The position numbers were made by a program, and so were the translations under genes. The notes beneath the pieces were generated by a model, which was given only the letters and a program-made list of their open reading frames with translations, was not told the DNA's origin and did no database searches. Shown here in pieces: positions 18,979-26,532 of a stretch of 35,697 nucleotides of DNA. The stretch comes from an uncultured Propionibacteriaceae bacterium (GTDB lineage Bacteria; Actinomycetota; Actinomycetes; Propionibacteriales; Propionibacteriaceae), in contig CADCUO010000015.1 in NCBI GenBank assembly GCA_902805915.1, forward strand, positions 1-35,697. The letters run 5' to 3'. The stretch's first letter is position 1; each line of letters opens with the position of its first letter.

Positions 18979-20460
18979 TCAAACGAGCCGTTCCAGCGGC
19001 TCGGTGGTCGGTCCTTCGAGCACAGTGCCGTCGACCGCGTACCGGGATCCGTGCAGGGGGCAGTCCCAGGACTTCTCCGCATCGTTCCAGCGCACGACGC
19101 CGCCGAGGTGGGTGCAGACGGCGGAGACGGTGCAAGTCCGACCGTTCAGGGTGGCGACGGCCGCCGGTCTCAGGTCGCGGCGACCGACCACACCCTCGCC
19201 TTCGGCGGGGGCCTCATCGGGCAGCGGCCGGAGCTCCGCCGCGGCCCATCCCTGTAGGGCTGCGACTCCCACCTCGGCGTTGTACTGGATCGCCTGCAGC
19301 GCAGCCAGCGGCTTGGTGACGCGAGACCCTAAGGTGTCCGCCCAGGGCATCTGACCGCCCAGAATCTCCCCGGCGATCCGCAGCGCGGCCATTGGTGCGT
19401 TGGTCATCCCCCACTTGCCGTATCCGGTAGCAAGGTACACATGCCCACCGCCGCCCGGAAGCTTGCCGACGAAGGGCACATGGTTGTGGGACTCATAGTC
19501 CTGAGCCGACCAGACGTGGCTGCGTACCGCCCCGGGGAAGTTCTCGAGCGTCCAGGCGGTGAGTTCGTCCACCATCGACTGCGGTGAGGGATGGCGTCCC
19601 ACCTCGTGCCCGTTGCCACCGACGACCAGCACCTCTTCCCCGTTGTAGGAGGCAGTACGCAGCGAGCGCGTCGGCGACTCGGTGGAGAGGTACATGCCTT
19701 GCGGAACATGACCGGGAACGCGGAAGGCCATGGCGTAGGAACGTTGCGGTGTCACCTTCGCGAAGTACAGGCCCCGATCAAGGATCGGGATCCCGGTCGC
19801 CAACACCACGTTCTCAGCGGCGATGGTGCCGCTGTCGGTGCTCACCGTGCTGCTGAACCCAACGTCGACACCCTTCACCCGGACGTCCTCCAGGAGCACC
19901 CCGCCGCGGGCCCGTAGCTCCGCCGCCAAGGCGGTGAGCACGTCCAGCGGGTTGAACTGTGCCTGGTCGCGAAGCCTGACCGTGCCATAGCTGGCATAGG
20001 GCAGCTCGTCGGCGTCCTCTAATGTGACGTCGAGCCCCACTCGGCGACAGGCGTCGAACTCCTTGCGGACCGATGCGGCGCCGGCGCTGGCGCCCGCGTA
20101 GGTGTAGGCGTCGCGCTGCTCGAAGGGAACGCCGTGGTCGGAGCAGTAACGCAGCAGCCAAGCCTGGCCTTCTCGGTTGCCCTCCAGGTAGGCCCGGGCC
20201 ACCTCCTCAGAATGGGCCGACAGGATGGCTGAGTACCTGGTCCCCTGCAACAGGCTGACCTTGGCGGTGGTGTGGCCGGTGGTCACAGCGCCGACGAAGC
20301 GGGCCTCGACCACGGCTACTCTGCGGCCCGCCCGCGACAGCAGCACCCCGGTGATCAGGCCGGTCAGTCCTCCGCCAACCACCACGTCGTCATACGCGAC
20401 GTCCGGCACGAATGTGTCGGTCTCGATCTGGTCGACCCGATCCAACCACAACGACGTCAT
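18979..20460 (-). CDS. FAD-dependent oxidoreductase with C-terminal Rieske [2Fe-2S] domain
   Basis: DDVVVGGGLTGLITGVLLSRAGRRVAVVEA; C-terminal CTHLGGVVRWNDAEKSWDCPLHGSRY (Rieske CxH...CxxH). Confidence 0.95.
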   Translation of the reverse strand: MTSLWLDRVDQIETDTFVPDVAYDDVVVGGGLTGLITGVLLSRAGRRVAVVEARFVGAVTTGHTTAKVSLLQGTRYSAILSAHSEEVARAYLEGNREGQAWLLRYCSDHGVPFEQRDAYTYAGASAGAASVRKEFDACRRVGLDVTLEDADELPYASYGTVRLRDQAQFNPLDVLTALAAELRARGGVLLEDVRVKGVDVGFSSTVSTDSGTIAAENVVLATGIPILDRGLYFAKVTPQRSYAMAFRVPGHVPQGMYLSTESPTRSLRTASYNGEEVLVVGGNGHEVGRHPSPQSMVDELTAWTLENFPGAVRSHVWSAQDYESHNHVPFVGKLPGGGGHVYLATGYGKWGMTNAPMAALRIAGEILGGQMPWADTLGSRVTKPLAALQAIQYNAEVGVAALQGWAAAELRPLPDEAPAEGEGVVGRRDLRPAAVATLNGRTCTVSAVCTHLGGVVRWNDAEKSWDCPLHGSRYAVDGTVLEGPTTEPLERLV

Positions 20461-20474
20461 TACAACTCCCTAGT

Positions 20475-20488
20475 CTGTCTTCAGACAG
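20475..20488. promoter_or_regulatory. 14-bp near-perfect palindrome CTGTCT-TC-AGACAG upstream of the FAD/Rieske gene
   Basis: 6-bp arms, 2-nt centre, 14 bp from the ATG at 20460. Confidence 0.5.
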
Positions 20489-20524
20489 CGCAGTGACCGG
20501 CCTGGTCGGCATACGCCAGGAGGG

Positions 20525-20549
20525 TTACCCATTCGCCACCGGCGGAACC
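20525..20549 (-). promoter_or_regulatory. Candidate SigB/SigF-type promoter, GGTT-N15-GGGTAA
   Basis: Minus strand: ggtt at 20549-20546, gggtaa at 20530-20525, upstream of the FAD/Rieske gene. Confidence 0.4.
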
Positions 20550-20630
20550 TGCCAGCAGGACCGACGCTTGCCAGTTCGGGCGGTGGGTACGTTGGCGATG
20601 CCCATCGCCGTCCAGTCCAAGGAGAAACCC

Positions 20631-21503
20631 GTGCGCCTGAAGCGCCGCCCCGCTACGGACCCTGCAGATCGAGTCGTGCTGATCACCGGTGGATCCAGTG
20701 GAATCGGGTTAGCCGCCGCGCTGCACGCCGCCGAGTGCGGGAACCGGGTGGCTCTGCTGGCGCGGAACAGCGACCGGCTAGACGTGGCCGCAGCCCAGTG
20801 CCGTGACCGAGGCGCTGCCGAGGTCATGGTGCTGGAAGCTGACGTTGCCGACGCTGCCTCAGTGGACACCTCGGTGCAGCAGCTGCTCACCACCTGGGGA
20901 AAGATCGACCTCATCATCCAGTCCGCCGGGGTGGCGGGATACGGGCTCTTCACCGACGTACCGGTTGCAGTGTTCGACCGAATCATCGAGACCAACGTGC
21001 TAGGTACGGCGAATGTGGTCCGCTCGGCCCTGCCGTCGATGCGGGCCCGCAACCAGGGGACGATCATCATGGTGGGCTCCATCATCGGCTACATCGCCAC
21101 TCCGTCGATGACTGCGTACACGACCAGCAAGTGGGCGATCCGCGGGTTGCTGCGAACCCTCCAGGTCGAGAACAGGGACCGTCCAGGGGTGCACATCTGC
21201 TACCTCGCCCCGGCCGGGGTGGACACGCCGATCTACCGACTAGCCGCAAACTACTCCGACCGGGATGGTCGGCCGCCGCCACCGGTACTGACGGCCCAGC
21301 GGGTGGCTGCGGCTGCTTTCCAGCTGGCGGACCGGCCCCGTCGAACAGCGCAGGTCGGGTCCATGAACCTGCTCATCCTCGCTGGGTTCAACGCGATGCC
21401 GGCAGTGTACGACCGCCTGGTTAGCCCGCTTTTCCGTGCGTTCGCTAGCAGGCCCAGCTCTGCTCCCACCGGCCATCCCGGCAACGCCTTCGACTCCAGC
21501 TGA
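20631..21503 (+). CDS. Short-chain dehydrogenase/reductase
   Basis: VVLITGGSSGIGLAAALHAA, SAGVAGYG, YTTSKWAIRGLLRTLQVE. AAGGAG (20619-20624) before GTG 20631. Confidence 0.92.
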   Translation: MRLKRRPATDPADRVVLITGGSSGIGLAAALHAAECGNRVALLARNSDRLDVAAAQCRDRGAAEVMVLEADVADAASVDTSVQQLLTTWGKIDLIIQSAGVAGYGLFTDVPVAVFDRIIETNVLGTANVVRSALPSMRARNQGTIIMVGSIIGYIATPSMTAYTTSKWAIRGLLRTLQVENRDRPGVHICYLAPAGVDTPIYRLAANYSDRDGRPPPPVLTAQRVAAAAFQLADRPRRTAQVGSMNLLILAGFNAMPAVYDRLVSPLFRAFASRPSSAPTGHPGNAFDSS

Positions 21504-21517
21504 GCCGGGCAAGCCAA

Positions 21518-21545
21518 GACCCCGGCCCAGAAGAGGGCCGGGGTC
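21518..21545. terminator. Perfect 11-bp stem-loop between convergent genes (candidate bidirectional terminator)
   Basis: gaccccggccc-agaaga-gggccggggtc; no U-tract. Confidence 0.7.
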
Positions 21546-21641
21546 CAGGTGTTGTTCGGGTCCGCGCCGGTCAGACATCCCGTCCGTCGCACCCAGTCAT
21601 GTGTGACTGTGAACGTCCGACGGGGTGTTCTGGCACTAGCG

Positions 21642-22370
21642 TCAGTTGTTGCGGCTTTCCTTGACCCGCTGGCCGCTCTCCTGCACATCCTGCTTGACGT
21701 CGGAAGCTGCAGAGGTGCCCTCGTCCTTGACGTTCTGGACTGCGTCCTGGGCGGTGGCCTTGACCGACTGTGCAGCCTCCTGCAACGGCTCCTGGAGGCT
21801 CTGGGCAGCATCGCGTGCCATCTCGGTGACCTGCTGCTTCACCGGCTCGATGTTCTCCTTAATGCCCTCTACCGCCTGCAGCTCCTTCTGTGAGGAAGGA
21901 AGCAGGGAAGAGATCAGCATGCCGGCTCCGAAGGCAATCAGACCAGCTGCCAGCGGGTTGCCCGACGTGCGGCTCTTCAGCTGCTGCGGAGCGTTGCTCA
22001 CTGCGCCACTCACAGTGGAGGCGGCGCTGCTCGCGGCGGACTGCGCCGACGACGCTGCGTCGGTGACCGCAGACTGGGCCGACGACGCTGCGCCGCTGAC
22101 TGCGGACTGAGCCGACGACGCCTTGTCGCCGAGTGCGGACTGAGCCGAAGAAGCCCTGTCACCGACGCCCGAATGAGACGTGCGGCCGGTGTCCGGGTCA
22201 GATCCCATGATCTTGTCCTTGACGCCCAACGTTGCCTCCTTGACGCGATTCACCTTGCGCTTCGCGATGCTTCTCGGGTTCGCCTCATCGACCAACTCGT
22301 TCACATTCTCGCTCAAGGCCGCCCGGGTGCGCTCGATCTCGGCGCGAATTACCTCTGGGTTGTCAGACAT
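21642..22370 (-). CDS. DUF3618-domain protein with 11-residue repeats
   Basis: NPEVIRAEIERTRAALSENVNELVDEANPRSIAKRKV (DUF3618-type N-terminus); internal ASSAQSA repeats; NPLAAGLIAFGAGMLISSLLP. Confidence 0.88.
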   Translation of the reverse strand: MSDNPEVIRAEIERTRAALSENVNELVDEANPRSIAKRKVNRVKEATLGVKDKIMGSDPDTGRTSHSGVGDRASSAQSALGDKASSAQSAVSGAASSAQSAVTDAASSAQSAASSAASTVSGAVSNAPQQLKSRTSGNPLAAGLIAFGAGMLISSLLPSSQKELQAVEGIKENIEPVKQQVTEMARDAAQSLQEPLQEAAQSVKATAQDAVQNVKDEGTSAASDVKQDVQESGQRVKESRNN

Positions 22371-22821
22371 GCCGGTTCTCCTCTTCGTTGCCCTTCAATG
22401 CATTTGGAATCTTGCCGAGCGTGTCAGTCGTGTCCGGGATACCCCGCACGCGCTCCATCTCCTTCTTCCCTAGGGAGAACAGGATCGCAGCGATGATCGC
22501 CCAGATCACGGCGACGATGAGCGCCGCCCAGCCACGACCGAGCAGGTTGCCGATCGCCCACCACAACGAGATGGACAAGAACAGCAACACCAGGAAGCCA
22601 CCGACACCGGCGCCGACGAACATGCCGATGCCTTTGCCGGCCCGGCTGCCCGACTGCTTGAGCTCAGCGGTCGCCAGCGCGACCTCCTGCCGCATCAGCG
22701 TCGACAGGTCCCTGGTGACGTTTCCCATCAGCTCGCCGATGGAAGCGCGGTCCTGGTCACCAGAGGTGTCTGAGCTGGTGTACGTCTCTCGCGAGGACGA
22801 CTCGGGAAGTGCTTCGCTCAT
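22363..22821 (-). CDS. Phage holin family / DUF1469-type membrane protein
   Basis: SIGELMGNVTRDLSTLMRQEVALATAELKQSGSRAGKGIGMF followed by two TM stretches. Confidence 0.9.
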   Translation of the reverse strand: MSEALPESSSRETYTSSDTSGDQDRASIGELMGNVTRDLSTLMRQEVALATAELKQSGSRAGKGIGMFVGAGVGGFLVLLFLSISLWWAIGNLLGRGWAALIVAVIWAIIAAILFSLGKKEMERVRGIPDTTDTLGKIPNALKGNEEENRHV

Positions 22822-23717
22822 GGTCGGACATCACCCCGGCCGGTGCCAGGAGTTGGGTCGAACGGTGAGGTCCCCAGACCCTGGGAGGTGCCAGTCTCAT
22901 ACGTCGTGCCACCTTCGTAGGTGGGCGCTGGCGCGGTGGTGTAGTCGCTACTGGTGTACGAGGTGTCGCCGTACCCGGTAGCGGTCTCGCTGTAGCCGGT
23001 GGTGGCGTAGCCGGTGCCGCCCAGGCCGGTGTTCGTCGTAGCGGAGGTACCGCTGCCGATCGACCCACGGGCGCTGTCTGCCTTGGCAGCCGCTCCGAGG
23101 TTGCGGGTCAGTCGACCTGCGACTGCTCCGGCAAGCGCCGCTCCGAGGAGGAACTGGCCCGGCTTGCGGCGGGCGAAGGTCCTGACCTGATCCAGCACAT
23201 CGGCGGGATCGCTGTTCTGCACCCAGTGGCCGACCGCTCCGACCTTGTTCGCGGCTTGCTGCGCCAGGTCACCGATGAACGCGGGACCTTCGGAGTTGGC
23301 CCCGAGGTTGCCGAGCTCCTTCGCCACCGCGTGAATGCTCTCTGCGAGCTTCGACTGCTGCGTCGAGAGCTGCTGGCCGACCTGACCACGGGCCTGCTCC
23401 AGCAAGTTCTTAGCCTGGCTGCCTGCCTCGGCCGTGACGTTGCCGAGCTCGCCCTTCGCCGCTGAGGCGACCTGCGAGGCTGCGCCGGCTGCTGCCACCT
23501 TGGTGCTGGCTGCTTCTTCCTTGGCAACATCCTTGGTCGAGCTGGACTGACCGGGTGTGCCACCGCCCGTGGAGTAGCTTGATCCTCCCGAGACTCCGAA
23601 GCCTCCGCCAGCCGATCCCGCTCCAGTCGCGGTCGATCCAGTAGCCGGCACGCCCGGCTCTAGCGGTAGTCCTCGATCGCCTTCATAGGGACCTGGAACC
23701 GCGGTTGGGTTGGTCAT
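22818..23717 (-). CDS. Hypothetical protein of the holin/DUF3618 cassette, low-complexity tail
   Basis: WVQNSDPADVLDQVRTFARRKPGQFLLGAALAGAVAGRLTRNL and Gly/Tyr/Thr-rich C-terminus; ATGA overlap with the holin-family gene. Confidence 0.85.
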   Translation of the reverse strand: MTNPTAVPGPYEGDRGLPLEPGVPATGSTATGAGSAGGGFGVSGGSSYSTGGGTPGQSSSTKDVAKEEAASTKVAAAGAASQVASAAKGELGNVTAEAGSQAKNLLEQARGQVGQQLSTQQSKLAESIHAVAKELGNLGANSEGPAFIGDLAQQAANKVGAVGHWVQNSDPADVLDQVRTFARRKPGQFLLGAALAGAVAGRLTRNLGAAAKADSARGSIGSGTSATTNTGLGGTGYATTGYSETATGYGDTSYTSSDYTTAPAPTYEGGTTYETGTSQGLGTSPFDPTPGTGRGDVRP

Positions 23718-23766
23718 GTCATCTCCTTATCCTGAGACGGATTTATTGCGAGGCGCCTTCGCCCCG

Positions 23767-23796
23767 GTATGTCGCCACACCTCAGTATGTCGCCAC
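23767..23796. repeat. 12-bp direct repeat GTATGTCGCCAC, two copies, period 18
   Basis: Copies at 23767-23778 and 23785-23796, upstream of the cassette start at 23717. Confidence 0.9.
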
Positions 23797-23910
23797 CCGT
23801 TGGCGAGCACCACACAAGGGTGACCGTTATACGCGGCCACCGAAACTTTGTTGTACTCGAACACGGTAGCCATACCCATCGGCCGGGAAATAATGCACTT
23901 GGCGGCTGAT

Positions 23911-24927
23911 TTAGTCGCGGATGCGCTCCGCGCCGACTAGAGCCTTGGCTGTCACCGTTGTTTCGTGCTGGTCAGTCGGCTTCCAGTCGCGGAAGGTGAA
24001 GAACGGTCGCCGCTCCGCATAACGACGGGCATCGAGAACGCGCAGGTCGGCATCCACCGACTCAGTAATCGGCCGCCGTTCGCGCAGCACCCACGGCAAT
24101 CCCCGTACTGCCCGGACCAGGGCGATGGCATAGTTCTTGCTCTTCGGTCGGTCGACCAGCGTATGCAGCGTCCAGCGCAGCGCGCTGGCCCGCGGCCGGT
24201 GCAACCAGGCGTTCCAGAGCGTGTTCCGCATGCTGTAGCTATGCAGCCGGGCGGCATTCGCACGGCTAGGGAGGTGGTACATCACCACGTCGTCCACGTA
24301 GCGCATCTGGTGCCCAGCCTTCGCCAGCTTGAAGCTCAAGGTCTCCTCTTCGCCGCCGATGAAAAACCGGGGATCATAGCCACCCACCTCCAGGTACGCC
24401 GACCGCCGTACGATCACCGCCCCCGCCATGAACCCGAGCAGCACGCGCCCCGGAATGCCGACTCGATCCGGTATCGGACTGGCCGCCATCTCCGCGGAGA
24501 TCGGGTCCAGCCGCCGCTGCTCGCCGACCAGGATCTTCGCGTTGACCACAGCTAGCCGCGGATAGCGATCCAGCAGGTCGCAGGCGCGCTCAAGACTGCC
24601 ACGTTGGTAGTAGCCATCATCGTCGCAGAACGCCAGATAGGGGGTCCGAGCATGTTCGGCGCCTACATTGCGCGCTGCGGCGCCCAAGTTGGTCGGCAGC
24701 CGGTGCACGGTGATGGACGCGCCGGACACCCGTCCACACGCCTCGACCGCCTCAGCCGTACCGTCTGCCGAGGCATTGTCGACCACGATCACGTCGGCGT
24801 TCAATGCGGCGATCCGGCCCAGTATCTGCCCCACCCGCGCTACACAGTTATACGTCAGGAGCACGACCGTTACGCGGTCCCGTAGGGGGACCGTGCTTAG
24901 GTGGGTATTCGTGTTGTATTCGGTCAC
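23911..24927 (-). CDS. Family 2 glycosyltransferase
   Basis: VTVVLLTYNCVARVGQIL, DVIVVDNASADGTAEAV, NLGAAARNVGAEHARTPYLAFCDDDGYY. GTG start. Confidence 0.93.
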   Translation of the reverse strand: MTEYNTNTHLSTVPLRDRVTVVLLTYNCVARVGQILGRIAALNADVIVVDNASADGTAEAVEACGRVSGASITVHRLPTNLGAAARNVGAEHARTPYLAFCDDDGYYQRGSLERACDLLDRYPRLAVVNAKILVGEQRRLDPISAEMAASPIPDRVGIPGRVLLGFMAGAVIVRRSAYLEVGGYDPRFFIGGEEETLSFKLAKAGHQMRYVDDVVMYHLPSRANAARLHSYSMRNTLWNAWLHRPRASALRWTLHTLVDRPKSKNYAIALVRAVRGLPWVLRERRPITESVDADLRVLDARRYAERRPFFTFRDWKPTDQHETTVTAKALVGAERIRD

Positions 24928-24954
24928 CGTTTCCCCCGAGCGCCATCACCTACC

Positions 24955-24987
24955 TGGGTGGGCCACCCCGCTGGGATGGCCCATCCA
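24955..24987 (-). terminator. Long stem-loop between DUF4383 and GT2 genes (terminator or attenuator candidate)
   Basis: tgggtgggccacccc-gct-gggatggcccatcca; about 15 bp with one or two wobble/mismatch positions depending on strand. Confidence 0.5.
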
Positions 24988-25007
24988 CCATCATCGACCG
25001 ATGCAGG

Positions 25008-25457
25008 TCAGACCCTGCGGGTGCCGGCTGAACGCGTCAGCACCACACCCAGCGCAATCATGCCGAGGCCCAGGACCAGGTGCAAGAGGTCGTCCGCGCC
25101 GTTGAGCGGCACAAAGTTCGCTGCCGAGTTGTTGCCGACGATGAGGCCGTACAAGAACAGCACCAGGTAGACAATCCCTCCGCCCACGAGGTAGTTCCGC
25201 GCGCCCGAAATGGTCTTCGCCATGACCAGACCGGCGGCGCCGAACAACAGGTGCACGATGTTGTGCAGGATCGAGACCTGGAACAGGCCGAGCAGCAAGG
25301 CGTCAGAGGTGTGTCCAGCAAACTTCATGTCTGAAAAGTTGCTGGTGATCCCCGGGATGAATCCGAGGACACCTACAGCCAGGAACACGATTCCAACGGC
25401 GGTTGCCGCTTTCTGTACTTGGGTCCGGGTTCTGTCCCGGGTTCCTGCGTCTGACAT
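25008..25457 (-). CDS. DUF4383-type membrane protein
   Basis: MSDAGTRDRTRTQVQKAATAVGIVFLAVGVLGFIPGITS, ILHNIVHLLFGAAGLVMAK. Confidence 0.9.
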   Translation of the reverse strand: MSDAGTRDRTRTQVQKAATAVGIVFLAVGVLGFIPGITSNFSDMKFAGHTSDALLLGLFQVSILHNIVHLLFGAAGLVMAKTISGARNYLVGGGIVYLVLFLYGLIVGNNSAANFVPLNGADDLLHLVLGLGMIALGVVLTRSAGTRRV

Positions 25458-25573
25458 TAATCCTCCAAAACGATAGGTGGCCCGGTGCGGTCGCACCGTC
25501 CGTCACTCCTGTTACCCACGGTATGCCCGATATACCGCTGCACAACAACATTCATGCGGCGCGTTGAGGCGTT

Positions 25574-25598
25574 GTTTCGCAGACTGACCGCCGGGTAC
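25574..25598 (+). promoter_or_regulatory. Candidate SigB/SigF-type promoter, GTTT-N15-GGGTAC
   Basis: GTTT 25574-25577, 15-nt spacer, GGGTAC 25593-25598; SD AGGAGG follows, ATG 25624. Confidence 0.55.
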
Positions 25599-25623
25599 GT
25601 CGAAGCCACGAGGAGGTGGTCCC

Positions 25624-26367
25624 ATGTTGACTGCGAACGTGGCCGAGGGCGTTCACCTACTGACCGCGGCAAATGTCAACTGCTACCTCGTCGAAGACGG
25701 GCCCGGGCTGCTGCTGGTAGACACCGGGCTGCCGGCCATGTGGGGTCTGCTGATGCAGTCGCTGACTGAGCTCGGGCGCCGCCCCCAGGACCTCACCGGC
25801 ATCGTCTTGACACACGCCCATTTCGACCATCTTGGGTGCGCGGCCAGGCTGCGGTTAGAGTTCGGGCTAACGGTCTGGGCCGATCGGGCTACCCATTAAA
25901 TGGCCGCCCACCCTTACCGATACAAGCACGAGCGGCCCCGGGTGCTCTATCCGTTCCGGTACCCCCGCGGCGCTCGAATCCTGGCTGGAATGGCCCGTGC
26001 CGGTGCCTTGCGGGTACGAGGAGTCCGGAACTGCGAGCATCTGGCCCCCGGCGCAGGTTCCGAAATCCCGGGTCAGCCGCAGGTCATCTTCACTCCGGGC
26101 CATACCGCCGGCCACTGCGCGCTGCACTGGCCCGAGCGTGACTTCATCATCACCGGAGACGCACTTGTGACCCTCGACCCCTACACCGCTGAGACCGGGC
26201 CTCGAATCATCGCGCGTGCAGCAACCGCTGACAGTGCACAGGCCCTGGCTTCGCTTGACCTGCTTGCAGCGACGAGGGTGAACCTCGCATTGCCGGGTCA
26301 CGGACTTCCCTGGCGGGACGGGATCGAAGCCGCCGTACGACAGGCTCAGGCGCGCCCGCTCCGCTGA
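25624..26367 (+). pseudogene. MBL-fold metallohydrolase interrupted by one in-frame TAA (25897-25899)
   Basis: N part THAHFDHLG (HxHxDH) in 25624-25899; C part FTPGHTAGH, ITGDAL, LPGHG in 25900-26367, same frame with no gap. Confidence 0.85.
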
Positions 26368-26532
26368 GTGGTCCGGGTCGGCGGAGCCCGTCCAACCCGA
26401 ACCGGCTGGTGACTGCCAGCGTCCTCTAGACCGAAACGACATATATGTGTTTCACTGTCGCTTCTGGGCATAAGAGGTGTCTGAAGGTGTTCGGCCTCTT
26501 CCGTCCGCCCGGCAGCGATAGAGGGGAAGCAG

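Noticed and set aside
22363-22821. Prophage remnant suggested by a holin-family protein
   Set aside because: No capsid, terminase, integrase or endolysin nearby; the family is a common actinobacterial membrane protein coupled to DUF3618.
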